DNA from: Oculatellaceae cyanobacterium Prado106
GTDB taxonomy: Bacteria; Cyanobacteriota; Cyanobacteriia; Elainellales; Elainellaceae
DNA: 42,727 bases
Assembly (NCBI GenBank): GCA_025454315.1
Contig: JALOOP010000003.1
Coordinates: 1 to 42,727 of the forward strand
Direction of reading: 5' to 3'
In this document: positions 7,901 through 16,808 of the stretch, piece after piece
How the letters are laid out: every line of letters begins with the position of its first letter
How positions within the stretch are numbered: the first letter of the stretch is position 1
Notes under the pieces: model-generated
What the model was told of the DNA's origin: nothing
Databases searched by the model: none
What the model saw: the letters and a program-made list of their open reading frames with translations, nothing else
Made by a program: the position numbers and the translations under genes

Positions 7901-8016
7901 TTTACATAGACATTTCCTTTCGGAAATGCTTCTCGTGCAATAGCTCTTGTTTGTGCCGGAATAGTCTCAGTTATTTCTTAACAAGCCCTAAGTGCTGTCC
8001 CTGATTAAAAAATGTT

Positions 8017-8844
8017 CTACACGATGACAAACTGAATGGTCGTGATATCGGTGATCTGGACACCTTGTAACGTGGCTAACACCTCACTGGTACTCGTTTG
8101 GGTTACTAACGTATTGCCAGAACCGAGACTGAGCGTTAGATCGGCGATCGCCAAGCCCTCCGTCAAACCAATCTTATCCACCAAGTTGTTAAAATCAATT
8201 ATCCTGTCCGTTCCCGCTCCAGTGGCCAACACAAAGGTATCACTACCGCCGCCACCTTTGACAATATCATTGCCCAAACCACCGACCAGCATATCCTGGC
8301 CAGCATTGCCGCGCAAGGTATCATTGCCGCCTAAACCGAACAGCGTGTCATTCCCTCCCATGCCGTTGATGATGTCGTTGGAATTGTCTTTACCAGAGAC
8401 GGTGTTATCCAAGTCATTGAGGAACGTGGACACAAAGCGACGAGCAACAGTGTTGATTTGAGCATCCGCATCGACTACATCAAAGCTGTCTTGAATCCGA
8501 GTCTCTCCATTGAACAGAATATTGCCCGTACCCTTCTTGAAGCCAATGTTATCCAGATTTTCCAGCGAGAAATCCTTCAGAGTGACCTGAGTCGAGCTAC
8601 CCATGAAGCTAATCACCACATCTGCCCCGACTTGATCCAATTTCAGGTTCACAAAATTGAGCAAGGGGGCACCTTGAAACTTCAGCGTATCCAACTCAGA
8701 TAGGATGCTGGCTGAAGGTCTGTTCTTTTTGCCGACTCCACCAAAGTCCGTAATCGTCACCGCTGATCCTTCATCGATCACAAAGGTGTTTTTGCCGCCG
8801 CTCCCAGAGTAGGTCAGGCCAGATTGGGTATTAACGGTTGCCAT
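8017..8844 (-). CDS. RTX/hemolysin-type calcium-binding repeat protein
   Basis: A 275-residue protein without a Sec signal peptide. Residues 1-125 form a beta-rich N-terminal region of unknown function. Residues about 150-208 hold four nonapeptide-like repeats (GMGGNDTLFGLGGNDTLRG, GLGNDIVKG and similar) that bind calcium in RTX proteins. The C-terminal domain (FVLATGAGTDRIIDFNNLVDKIGL onward, a family-typical segment) resembles the secretion/capping end of type I-exported proteins. AGGAGA lies about 6 bases before the ATG, supporting the start. It is the last minus-strand gene downstream of the exosortase group, 58 bp after the HpsJ-like gene. It converges on the subtilase-RTX gene, whose C-terminus is of the same general type. 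The function is unknown; an extracellular role is inferred. Confidence 0.85.
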   Translation of the reverse strand: MATVNTQSGLTYSGSGGKNTFVIDEGSAVTITDFGGVGKKNRPSASILSELDTLKFQGAPLLNFVNLKLDQVGADVVISFMGSSTQVTLKDFSLENLDNIGFKKGTGNILFNGETRIQDSFDVVDADAQINTVARRFVSTFLNDLDNTVSGKDNSNDIINGMGGNDTLFGLGGNDTLRGNAGQDMLVGGLGNDIVKGGGGSDTFVLATGAGTDRIIDFNNLVDKIGLTEGLAIADLTLSLGSGNTLVTQTSTSEVLATLQGVQITDITTIQFVIV

Positions 8845-8902
8845 AAAATTCTCCTTTCAAGTTGTTAGTTGAGTGCTGATTATCTGTTGATTAAGTGCTG
8901 CT

Positions 8903-9619
8903 TCATCCTTTGGCCTGCACCATCGCAGCCAATACTTTGTGCGATCGCGTCCACTGGGTCATCCGCCAAACCGAAAAGAATAAAAAGGCGGATACCAGAG
9001 CTGTTAAATTCCATTTCAGCACCGTTTTACGGAGGGTTAGGCGCTGTGCTGTCTTTTGGGACTGACTGTTTGCTAATGCTGTCTTACGGGCTTTTCCAGC
9101 TTCTACTGCAACTTGCTGCCGCAGCGACTTGGGATTGGTAATGGTAAAACTGGGGTTTTGGGATTTGAGCGCTGTAATGAAGGTATTAAGCTGCGCTTCG
9201 GGAGCCTGGGTAAGCTGCTGCTCAATCTGATCGAGTTGCTTGATTTGTTGACGATACTGGGTATTAATCTGGTTCATCGCTTGTTGATCCAGAGTCATTC
9301 CAGTTCGTAACAGGAGGGGAATGATCAGCAAAAACAAAATCCCAATCCCCAGAGAACTCCAGGATAAGCCTTTGATCAACATTCGCTCCCAGCGATTGCG
9401 ATACTCGCTGCCTCCCCAAAACACCAGCACAAACCCCACCAGGGTCACAGGCATCCGCTCAATGAGAATGCCAATGGTGCCATACCGCCAATTAGAATCG
9501 GAAATATAAAAGGGAATGAGCGCGTCGAACAGGTTGATTAGGGCGATCGCCAACAATCCGTATCCTGCCAGCCGACACAGAGAAACAGTCCAGGGATGAT
9601 TTGCTGTAGATTGAGCCAT
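8903..9619 (-). CDS. HpsJ-like membrane protein
   Basis: A 238-residue membrane protein with predicted helices at about residues 12-32, 52-70, 85-105 and 205-222. A hydrophilic, glutamine-rich coiled-coil loop (about 110-200) lies between the third and fourth helices. The topology and the position beside a cyanoexosortase match the HpsJ family, first described in hormogonium polysaccharide loci. It follows the exosortase-associated gene by 36 bp in the same direction, so it is probably in the same operon. The assignment rests on length, topology and context more than on a specific motif. No strong Shine-Dalgarno is visible at the ATG. Confidence 0.72.
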   Translation of the reverse strand: MAQSTANHPWTVSLCRLAGYGLLAIALINLFDALIPFYISDSNWRYGTIGILIERMPVTLVGFVLVFWGGSEYRNRWERMLIKGLSWSSLGIGILFLLIIPLLLRTGMTLDQQAMNQINTQYRQQIKQLDQIEQQLTQAPEAQLNTFITALKSQNPSFTITNPKSLRQQVAVEAGKARKTALANSQSQKTAQRLTLRKTVLKWNLTALVSAFLFFSVWRMTQWTRSHKVLAAMVQAKG

Positions 9620-9655
9620 ATTTTTAGGGAAAATGGGAAAAAGATAAACAGAAAA

Positions 9656-10411
9656 CTAAGAGTTTGGGAAGCGTGTTTGCCACTCGTTAAACCAGAGCAG
9701 CCAAGCTTCTTCTAGAATTGGATATGCAGTCTGAAGTTGATGTACCTTTGTCGTCTCCACTGGTGTCTCCACTGGTGTCTCCACTGGTGTTTCCAATGTC
9801 GTATCTAAGGGAACGGACATGCTGACCCATAGACACCGATTGTCGCGGATTTCGTGGCCGTACATCAGCCACTTGAAGGGGCGATCGCTCCACAAGTCAT
9901 AGGTATAGCGATTGCGGCGAAACTGCGGCAAACTCACTGTGCTGCCCCCTTTGGGGTTGATGCAACTGGTGAGGTAAGCCTGCTGTTGATGGACAAAGAG
10001 CAGATAATAGCCGATCCCATCGCGGTACCGTTCATCTCGCAGCGCCGGTTGAATGGCCGCAGCAGGAATCTTGGTGTAGTGGGTTAAAAATCCAATCACA
10101 TTGCCGCTGGGTTCAAGGGTATAGCGCATCTCAATCTGCAAGAACTGATTCGCTTTTTGATATCGGTAGCGTTTGCTGGCCAACAATCGCTTTTGAATGC
10201 GGCGATCGCTCGGCAGATCCTGGACTTCAGTACTGCCCAAACTTTGCCAACCGGGTAGAGCAACTGCTTGGAGAAATTCGTACTTTGTGAATGTTATGGA
10301 ATTTTTCTGAGGCGGCATGAGCAAGATTTTGCCCAACATCCCTATGACCATCAATCCGGTGATCACCCAAACCCAATCTTGAATTCGTCGTCCTATCATG
10401 GGTTTAATCAT
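9656..10411 (-). CDS. Cyanoexosortase A system-associated protein
   Basis: A 251-residue protein with one N-terminal membrane helix (about residues 12-30) followed by a soluble extracytoplasmic domain. This is the arrangement of the accessory protein encoded directly after cyanoexosortase A. ATG 10411 overlaps the exosortase stop as ATGA and has GAGGA 5-6 bases upstream; a longer frame reaching 10456 is rejected. Near the C-terminus a 15-bp unit is repeated three times (about 9755-9800), giving the peptide VETPVETPVET. Its molecular role is unknown, and co-occurrence suggests it assists sorting or processing of PEP-CTERM proteins. Confidence 0.85.
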   Translation of the reverse strand: MIKPMIGRRIQDWVWVITGLMVIGMLGKILLMPPQKNSITFTKYEFLQAVALPGWQSLGSTEVQDLPSDRRIQKRLLASKRYRYQKANQFLQIEMRYTLEPSGNVIGFLTHYTKIPAAAIQPALRDERYRDGIGYYLLFVHQQQAYLTSCINPKGGSTVSLPQFRRNRYTYDLWSDRPFKWLMYGHEIRDNRCLWVSMSVPLDTTLETPVETPVETPVETTKVHQLQTAYPILEEAWLLWFNEWQTRFPNS

Positions 10412-11241
10412 CGTTCCTCGCCCTCGGTTATCCTTGATTGGCTCCAGATCCAGCACCCCAAGATCAACACTGACAACAACGAAAAAATCAGAGAACCTTC
10501 TCCCTCATGCCAATACTGAAACGCAGTCGAGTTCGAGGATGCAAGCACAACCATCAGGGCAACCCGAATCCCATTCACAGTGAATCCTAAAAGAATGGCA
10601 GCGATCGGTAACCCCAGTTGTTGCCAGCGCTTGGTTGGAAACATGAATAGATAGATCACGGCAATGCTCAAAAGCTGCACCATGTTGCCATACCCGGAAC
10701 AACCCGGATTCACCTCAACACTGCCAGTAAGCAAAGAAACATAAACCCCCTGCCTGGATACATCAAAGCCCAAAATCCAGAGCAGTACGGTCGCAAACTC
10801 AGCAGTCAACGGAGAAGCATCGAAAACTTGGGATAGCAAAGCACTATGGGGAATGAGAAAGCTCAAGACAACAAACTCTTGCCAGTATTGCTTCAAGCCG
10901 CTAATGCCTGAAGCCAGGAGGGCTAGGGCGATCGCCGACAATAGCGGAGCAACCCGCAGGAAAGCATCAAAGCCAGCGATTGACTGACTCCGCAGGAGGA
11001 CGATCGCCATCAAGAGGATGCCACAGCTTATGGACAAAACACTGCTGCCCAACCGCAATTGATCACGCTTTTTCCAAACGAGTGAACCGACCGCAACCCA
11101 ATAGAGGAGGCTGCTACTGAATAACTCATCTTGCCCTGTCCGGAAAACCTGGGTGAGATGAATCGCCGCTAAACCTGCACCCCCGACGCAGAGCCAAAAC
11201 TGCGGATCAATGACGATCCGAGAAAAGCGATCGATGTTCAT
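10408..11241 (-). CDS. crtA: Cyanoexosortase A
   Basis: A 277-residue polytopic membrane protein with about eight helices. It has the exosortase/archaeosortase catalytic triad: Cys181 in VNPGCSGYGNM, Arg226 in VNGIRVALM and His245 in YWHEGEGSL. Exosortases are transpeptidase-like enzymes that recognise PEP-CTERM tails at the membrane, cleave them and are thought to transfer the protein to a cell-surface carrier. The next gene, an exosortase-associated protein, overlaps by four bases, and an HpsJ-like gene follows. A PEP-CTERM candidate substrate lies 411 bp upstream on the same strand. The symbol crtA is the cyanoexosortase name, not the carotenoid gene. Confidence 0.93.
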   Translation of the reverse strand: MNIDRFSRIVIDPQFWLCVGGAGLAAIHLTQVFRTGQDELFSSSLLYWVAVGSLVWKKRDQLRLGSSVLSISCGILLMAIVLLRSQSIAGFDAFLRVAPLLSAIALALLASGISGLKQYWQEFVVLSFLIPHSALLSQVFDASPLTAEFATVLLWILGFDVSRQGVYVSLLTGSVEVNPGCSGYGNMVQLLSIAVIYLFMFPTKRWQQLGLPIAAILLGFTVNGIRVALMVVLASSNSTAFQYWHEGEGSLIFSLLSVLILGCWIWSQSRITEGEER

Positions 11242-11652
11242 ATCCTCAATTGATATTCATTGAAATAACGGTAGGGCGGACAGTGTTCTAATGCTGAATT
11301 GAAGCTTAGAAATTTAAGATCATTAGAAATTCAAGATCAAGCGTTGCAGAAATCAGGTTGTTTCCAGGCAAAGCCCTACTTTGTACCCACCAGTTCTCAC
11401 CTGTCTTCCCTCCTGGATCTCGCGCCCCCCAGCCCCCAACTTTGAGGGAGCCGAGCTTTCAATGAGCTTTCGATGAGCTTTCGATGAGTCTTCACGGAAG
11501 TTTTTAAAGGAGTAACCCCTGACCATTCATCGAACTCAAAGTCCCCCAAAGTTGGGGGATTTAGGGGGCGAAAAGCTTGAAACGAAGTCGATCGAGGCTG
11601 GTGTACACGGCAGAGCAAAGCCTGGAGTCAAAGAACAGGGAATCAACGGAGA
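11242..11652. other. Intergenic region upstream of the exosortase gene
   Basis: No gene is seen in these 411 bp between the PEP-CTERM gene and the exosortase gene. About a third is a MITE-like element (11423-11570). The exosortase promoter is expected at 11242-11420, but no clear boxes are recognised. Confidence 0.6.
11423..11570 (+). mobile_element. MITE-like element core, 148 bp
   Basis: It begins CGCCCCCCAGCCCCCAAC and ends GTTGGGGGATTTAGGGGGCG, with imperfectly complementary ends matching the core of the element at 40545-40677. The outer CAATGTCACTGA ends are missing. The interior carries a roughly 12-bp unit (GATGAGCTTTC) repeated about three times, which differs from the other copies. 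Confidence 0.75.
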
Positions 11653-12399
11653 TTAGCCCACTGCTCCTTTCTTCTTCAGCGCCTGACGACGCTTCATAAA
11701 CGCACCCAGCCCGATCGCCGCACCCGTTCCTAACATGGTCATCGGTTCAGGCACCGCTGAATTGACAAAGGATGCCGAGTATTCAAGGTTTGCACCCCCA
11801 AATCCAGTGGCTCTTAACCCCAGTCGTAAACCACCCAGTTGCAAATCAGTGATGACCGCGTTAATGGGATCGGTGAAGCCACTGTTAATATTCATGATGA
11901 TCCCTAACTCTTCACCCAAGTTGATGCCATTGACCGTCAAACCGGGCGCATTAGGATCAGAACGAGCCGCAAAATCGGTTGTGAAACCAGGAGCACCCGG
12001 CAAATTACTACTCGATTGTCTGAAGTCCACGATCCCTTGGTTTCCTGCATTTAATTGAGCAATGCTGCCCAAACTCTGTACCCCCGTATCTTCAAAAAAC
12101 ACCCCAATGATGGAAGCAGCGATCGAACTGCCATTAGACCGAATCGTGTTCATAAACCGAAACAAGACCTGTCCGGGGTTACCCGCGACTTCTTCAATCC
12201 TGGCTTTAAACTGATTTTCCCCGGCATCACAAGCCTGGGTGGCGATCGCAGAACTACCCGAGGTCACACAGTTAAACCCAATGGTCACTGGGGCAAATGC
12301 CTGAGCCGGAATTGCACTAATGGTCGTAGCGCCTAAAACGGTAACAGCGGCGGTGAAGGCCGCGATCGGGTTGGGTAACCCAAAGCGAATGATACTCAC
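11653..12399 (-). CDS. PEP-CTERM sorting-domain protein
   Basis: A 248-residue exported protein. The N-terminus is a signal peptide with likely cleavage after IPAQA (residue 34 or so). The C-terminus is a full PEP-CTERM tail: the motif VPEP at 216-219, a hydrophobic helix to about 235, then the basic cluster KRRQALKKK. This is the recognition signal of exosortases, and the cyanoexosortase A gene lies just downstream, so it is a probable substrate. The mature region has two cysteines near its N-terminus and no other recognised domain. The start is GTG at 12399 with AGG about 8 bases upstream. Two 11-bp near-repeats (AGTTGCAATTT and AGTTGCAGTTT, 12443-12466) lie just upstream. Confidence 0.92.
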   Translation of the reverse strand: MSIIRFGLPNPIAAFTAAVTVLGATTISAIPAQAFAPVTIGFNCVTSGSSAIATQACDAGENQFKARIEEVAGNPGQVLFRFMNTIRSNGSSIAASIIGVFFEDTGVQSLGSIAQLNAGNQGIVDFRQSSSNLPGAPGFTTDFAARSDPNAPGLTVNGINLGEELGIIMNINSGFTDPINAVITDLQLGGLRLGLRATGFGGANLEYSASFVNSAVPEPMTMLGTGAAIGLGAFMKRRQALKKKGAVG

Positions 12400-13336
12400 A
12401 TTAATACCTACTTCTTGGCGATGATGGAATGTTGTTACTTAAAGTTGCAATTTAGAGTTGCAGTTTCCTAAAGAAGCCTTTTCTAAACCCATCGAGGGAC
12501 TTGTCTTCGAGGGGTTGTCGAGACTTTCAGGAACATTGACTCGTGGGAAAAGACATAGGGACGAATGGCATTCGCCCAAGCCTGGCAGAATGCACCGATG
12601 CTCTCTTTTTTGTTGTCGGGTACCTATCTAAACAGATCGCTCTATGTGGTGCTGTTTAGGGCGATCGGTACATGCATTGATACTGTGCTATGTTTTAACA
12701 ATGGCTGAGGTACCCTGACCGGATGAATCTTAAATCTTTAGAATTCTCTTTCTTACGCTATAGACGCTCATAAGACAAAACGAATCGACCAATACGTTGT
12801 TTTGGTGAGTTTGAGACATTCGGAGTGATGAGTTAGCAGCAAATAATTGGGTTGATCGATCATTCAAGCAGCCTTTCAGATTGCTGGATGAAGTCGATCG
12901 CCACCCAGTTTGACTAGCCTGTGGATTTGCTGGTTACCGAAAAATGAGTGTATAAAATGTTTACATTTTTATTTTTGAAATGTGCGGTTGAGTCAAGATT
13001 GTCCTTGTAAAGGGGTGATATGGATTTATCCACTGCACGGATCTTTGAATCTAATCGCTAAATTTAGCACCTTGAAGATTTGCCGAGAAGATTCATGAGA
13101 ATAACTGGTTAACGCTCGTTATCTGCTTCAGCAACACAAGCAGGATGACTAGGGTAGTAACTGCTGAATCAGTTCAATTGTGCCTTTAGATTTTGATGGC
13201 ACGAGATTTGCGCTCCGATTTTTTTAGATAACTGAATGGCAATTTGCGATCGCCGCTTCAGCCTTAGCACCACAGGCAGAAGCAACAGAGCATTTTGTGT
13301 GAGTAGTGTTCCCTCTTGATCAGAAGGTAAAACGAG
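12400..13336. other. Long divergent intergenic region
   Basis: These 937 bp separate the minus-strand exosortase group from the plus-strand glycosyltransferase operon and should hold both promoters. I see no credible gene. Visible structure is limited to the short direct repeats at 12443-12466 and a nested inverted repeat at 12620-12671. The stretch from 12900 to 13100 is AT-rich. Confidence 0.6.
12620..12671. repeat. Nested short inverted repeat
   Basis: CTAACAG-type arms CTAAACAG (12628-12635) and CTGTTTAG (12652-12659) are perfectly complementary. Outer arms GTACC (12620-12624) and GGTAC (12667-12671) extend the structure. It may be a protein-binding site or RNA hairpin in the divergent promoter region. 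Confidence 0.6.
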
Positions 13337-14167
13337 ATGGAAGAAGATCCCGCGATCGCAGCCCTAACTGGGGTTGTGACTCAGAACGTGATTGGCTTTG
13401 AAATAGCGGCTTTAAGTTTTGACGCACAGATTGAATTAATGGTACGTTGGGCAACTCGACATTTGAGCAAAGTGGTCTGTGTTGCCAATGTCCATATGTT
13501 GATGGAAGCGCATACTCAGTCAGAGATGCGGTCAGTTCTCGATCGGGCAGACCTGGTAACGCCCGATGGTATGCCCCTCGTGTGGGTGATGCGACTGCTG
13601 AGCGGAGTATGCCAGGATCGGGTAGCCGGAATGGATATTTTAATTGCCCTGGTTCAGAAAAGCCCTGATCATCAAATTCCGGTCTTTTTTCTAGGATCAG
13701 ATGGGCAAACGTTACACCGCATCCGCCAACGCCTGATGCAAGATGCGCCCAACTTGCAAATTGCAGGCATGGAGCCTCTTCCCTTTCGGCCTCTGACGAT
13801 CGCAGAAGATGAGGCGATCGCCCAAAAAATCCATGACAGTGGTGCAGGAATTGTCTTGGTATCGCTAGGTTGTCCCAAGCAGGAACTCTGGATGACAGCG
13901 CACAAGAATCGAATTAACGCGGTCATGATTGGCCTGGGCGGCGCTTTTCCGGTTTATGCTGGACTCCGTCGTTGGGCACCTGCGTGGGTACGAAAGGCGG
14001 GTCTGGAATGGTTCTATCGCTTAATTCAAGAACCCCGTCGCCTCTGGAAACGCTATCGCAAAACCATTCCGCCTTTCCTCTTTTTAGCGTTTAAACAAAT
14101 TCTCACGACCCGATCTGAGCGAGATATTTCTGCGTCTTCACTCGGACAACCCGAACGATTTCCCTAA
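13337..14167 (+). CDS. WecG/TagA/CpsF family glycosyltransferase (GT26)
   Basis: A 276-residue GT26 enzyme, the family that adds the second sugar (ManNAcA, ManNAc or similar) to a lipid-linked first sugar at the inner face of the membrane. Family marks visible are VANVHM near residue 50, DLVTPDGMPLVW at about 72-83 with the conserved Asp, GCPKQELW at about 179, GLGGAFPVYAG, and the C-terminal membrane-associating segment GLEWFYRL followed by EPRRLWKRY. Length is normal. It is the first gene of the plus-strand polysaccharide operon, 34 bp before the GT2 gene, after a 0.9-kb intergenic region. Its presence suggests a lipid-linked acceptor, although no priming transferase is in the window. Confidence 0.94.
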   Translation: MEEDPAIAALTGVVTQNVIGFEIAALSFDAQIELMVRWATRHLSKVVCVANVHMLMEAHTQSEMRSVLDRADLVTPDGMPLVWVMRLLSGVCQDRVAGMDILIALVQKSPDHQIPVFFLGSDGQTLHRIRQRLMQDAPNLQIAGMEPLPFRPLTIAEDEAIAQKIHDSGAGIVLVSLGCPKQELWMTAHKNRINAVMIGLGGAFPVYAGLRRWAPAWVRKAGLEWFYRLIQEPRRLWKRYRKTIPPFLFLAFKQILTTRSERDISASSLGQPERFP

Positions 14168-14201
14168 TGGGTTCTACTCCCGCTTTTGGAGCCATCCTTC
14201 T

Positions 14202-15275
14202 ATGATCAGCATTCTTCTCCCCGCTTATAATGCAGAGCGCTTTATTGAGGCGGCGATCGTCAGCATTCTCCAGCAAACCTTTACCGAATTTGAACTGATT
14301 GTCATTGACGATGGCTCCACCGACCAAACAGGGGCAATCGTCGAAGCTCTAGCACAGCAGGATTCCAGAGTCCGGTTGTTGCATAGCACTCATGGGGGAT
14401 TGAGTCGAGCCTTAAATCAGGGCATTGCCACGGCTCAATATGACTGGGTGGGACGGATGGATGCTGATGATATTGCATTGCCCGATCGCCTGCAAAAGCA
14501 GGTTGAAGCCATCCACGCCCAGCCCCAGGTCGTCGCTTGGGGCACCTATGCCTATCACATCAACGCTCAGGGCAAACCCCTTGGCATGGCTCGAACAGGC
14601 CCTACCACTGAGGAGGAATTTTTGCGTCAGCGACAAGCAGGCCATTTGGTGCAATTAATTCATCCCACGGTGCTGTTGCGGAAAGATGTTTTATTGGCGG
14701 TTGGGGGATACGATCCGGAATTTGAACTCGTGGAAGAGTTAGAACTCTTCGATCGGATGGCGGCCTATGGTGCCACGCTAGCAATTCCAGAACCCCTGCT
14801 TCAGTACCGGGTGCATTCGGCCAGTGTCTCCATGCAAAAGTTTTTTATCCAGCGGGTGCTCATGCGGTACGTGGTGGCACGTCATCGCGATCGCCTAGCC
14901 GGAAAACCCGAACTCAGCTATCCACAGTTTCTACAAGATTATCAACAACAGCCCTGGCTCAGTCGGTTGCAGCGCAATATTCGCACAACGGGCATGTTCT
15001 ATTACCGCAAAGCGGGGCTGCTGTTTGGTGAGGCGCAACGGATGAAGGCTGTTGGGTACTTGACTGGTGCGATCGCCCTCCATCCTGCTTATAGTTTGCC
15101 TCGCCTCTGGAATCAAGTTCTGGCTGGCCATTTATCGCATTTCCCAAGATTCAAAAAAAGCCCGGAGGCTCGGTTCACTCCCCTTGGCAAAGAGCTACCC
15201 TGTACACCCAAGGCTCGGTCGGCTTCGCTTCGGGAAGTTATGCCCCCTAAATCCCCCAAAGTTGGGGGACTTTGA
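14202..15275 (+). CDS. Family 2 glycosyltransferase
   Basis: A 357-residue GT-A fold enzyme. Residues 1-110 show the nucleotide-sugar domain: ISILLPAYNAERFIE, IVIDDGSTDQT with the first Asp pair, and the DXD-like MDADDIALP. A second region (about 150-230) has the acceptor-side HPTVLLRKDV and YDPEFELVEELELFDRM elements common to these enzymes. The recognisable protein ends near residue 320. The last 11 residues (from Met347) are encoded by a MITE-like repeat that begins at 15242 and supplies the TGA stop, so the native C-terminus was probably replaced. GGAG lies 10 bases before the ATG. Substrate is not predictable. Confidence 0.92.
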   Translation: MISILLPAYNAERFIEAAIVSILQQTFTEFELIVIDDGSTDQTGAIVEALAQQDSRVRLLHSTHGGLSRALNQGIATAQYDWVGRMDADDIALPDRLQKQVEAIHAQPQVVAWGTYAYHINAQGKPLGMARTGPTTEEEFLRQRQAGHLVQLIHPTVLLRKDVLLAVGGYDPEFELVEELELFDRMAAYGATLAIPEPLLQYRVHSASVSMQKFFIQRVLMRYVVARHRDRLAGKPELSYPQFLQDYQQQPWLSRLQRNIRTTGMFYYRKAGLLFGEAQRMKAVGYLTGAIALHPAYSLPRLWNQVLAGHLSHFPRFKKSPEARFTPLGKELPCTPKARSASLREVMPPKSPKVGGL

Positions 15276-15377
15276 ATTCGATGAATCTTCTAGAATTGCT
15301 CCTTTGAAAATTCCTGTGAAAACTCCTTGAATACTCCTGGAAGGCTCGGCTCCCCCAGAGTTGGGAGCGGGGGGGCG
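15242..15377 (-). mobile_element. MITE-like element core, inverted copy
   Basis: It begins GCCCCCTAAATCCCCCAAAG and ends in AGAGTTGGGAGCGGGGGGGCG, the reverse orientation of the copy at 11423-11570. It overlaps the 3' end of the GT2 gene by 34 bp and provides its stop codon. Outer CAATGTCACTGA ends are absent. Confidence 0.75.
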
Positions 15378-15586
15378 AAAACCTAGCAGCGTAGCCAGTT
15401 AGACACAGACAGCATCGTTCAGTTTCTGAGTGGGTTCTCCCTAAATGACATTGAGCTAAGTTACCTCAACCAAACCTGCCACATTGCATTCAACTTAAAT
15501 GTTTTTCTTGTTTTTTCGTTAGAACGAGTTAGTCAGAGTTTCGCAATACAACCATAAAATATCATCCTACAAAATAGCCCCTCCGT
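15276..15586. other. Intergenic region between GT2 and GT4 genes
   Basis: About 100 bp is the rest of the MITE-like element. The remaining 15378-15586 is AT-rich and shows no gene. It could contain a second promoter for the downstream GT4, GT4 and polymerase genes, but no clear boxes are recognised. Confidence 0.55.
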
Positions 15587-16786
15587 ATGCTTAGCACTAT
15601 CCCTAATTCAATCCCTAGCTCTATCCCTGCCTGCATTTCAGATCCTATCTCTGATCTTAATCCCAAGGTTGTTTTATTCAGTAGTTTGCTGCTTCCTCCC
15701 TCACAAACTTTTATTAAAGCTCAGGGAGAGCAATTAAAACAATTTACACCTTACTATATAGGTTCCCGGCTGGTGCCTGGATTGCCATTACCCTCTGAGC
15801 GAACCCATGTCATCAACCAGGGTGGCTTGGCGGGGAAGCTGGAAGAGTATCGGTTTAAGCTGTCCGGATTTTCACCCCAGTTATCCCAGCAGATTCGTCA
15901 GATTCGTCCTGCGATTATTCATGCACAGTTTGGGCTGAGTGGCGTGTTGATTCTGCCCTTGGCGCGATCGCTCAACATTCCCCTCATCGTTCATTTTCGA
16001 GGAGCCGATGCGACTCTCACCGAAGACTCTGCTCGTTATCTATCGCTCAATCACTGGCTCTATTTTCAACGTCGCCCAGCTTTGCAACAACAAGCTAGAC
16101 TCTTTTTGACAGTCTCCCAGTTCATTCGCCAGAAGCTCTTGGAGCAGGGGTTTCCGGGCGATCGCGTGATCACACACTATCACGGAGTCGATACAACCCA
16201 ATTTTGTCCCGATCCCAATGTGCCACGAGAGCCTGTGGTGCTATTTGTGGGACGATTGACGGCTAAGAAAGGATGCCTGGATATGATTCAGGCCATGGCA
16301 CAAATCCAAAGGACAAAACCGGACATCCGGTTAGTGATGATTGGAGATGGGCCGTTGCGAGAAAGGTTAGAACTTGCAGCGGCTCAAACTCTAAAAAACT
16401 ATCAGTTTCTGGGCACACAGTCCTCTGCCGTAGTCAAAGACTGGATGAATCGGGCACAGGTGCTGATGGCTCCCAGTGTGACTTCAGCGGAAGGCGATGC
16501 GGAAGGGTTGCCCAATGTGGTCATGGAAGCCCAGGCGATGGGATTACCCGTGGTCGCCACGCTTCATGCTGGTATCCCAGAAGCCGTGATTCAGGGAGAG
16601 ACAGGGTTTTTAGTCCCAGAGCATGACCCTGAAGGACTCGCGGCCTATAGCTTGCGGTTATTGGGAGAGCGATCGCTGTGGGAACACATGAGTATTCGAG
16701 GACGAGAACACATGCAGACCCATTTTGAACGTGCGACTCAAACTCGGACTTTAGAGCGTATTTATGCATCGGTGATGGATGCGTAA
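15587..16786 (+). CDS. Family 4 glycosyltransferase (colanic-acid type)
   Basis: A 399-residue GT-B retaining glycosyltransferase. The N-terminal acceptor domain includes HAQFGLSGVLILPLA and VHFRGADAT, typical of the colanic-acid/WcaL-like group. The C-terminal donor domain has LFVGRLTAKKG, LVMIGDGPLRE, and the EX7E-like AEGLPNVVMEAQAMG that binds the nucleotide sugar. The first 26 residues are low complexity with SIP units, encoded by about 12-bp repeats. The true start could be slightly downstream, and no good Shine-Dalgarno precedes the ATG at 15587. It is followed by another GT4 gene after 78 bp. Confidence 0.92.
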   Translation: MLSTIPNSIPSSIPACISDPISDLNPKVVLFSSLLLPPSQTFIKAQGEQLKQFTPYYIGSRLVPGLPLPSERTHVINQGGLAGKLEEYRFKLSGFSPQLSQQIRQIRPAIIHAQFGLSGVLILPLARSLNIPLIVHFRGADATLTEDSARYLSLNHWLYFQRRPALQQQARLFLTVSQFIRQKLLEQGFPGDRVITHYHGVDTTQFCPDPNVPREPVVLFVGRLTAKKGCLDMIQAMAQIQRTKPDIRLVMIGDGPLRERLELAAAQTLKNYQFLGTQSSAVVKDWMNRAQVLMAPSVTSAEGDAEGLPNVVMEAQAMGLPVVATLHAGIPEAVIQGETGFLVPEHDPEGLAAYSLRLLGERSLWEHMSIRGREHMQTHFERATQTRTLERIYASVMDA

Positions 16787-16808
16787 TCGCCGATGCTACC
16801 CAGTTTTA

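Larger units (their letters stand above)
7548..8016. other. Convergent intergenic region
   Basis: This 469-bp stretch lies between two convergent RTX genes. It has no credible gene, and holds the nested palindrome 7625-7742, a 9-bp inverted repeat TCGGTGATC/GATCACCGA (7742-7750 and 7810-7818) and one end of the MITE family (7833-7900). The palindrome could serve as a bidirectional terminator. Confidence 0.7.
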
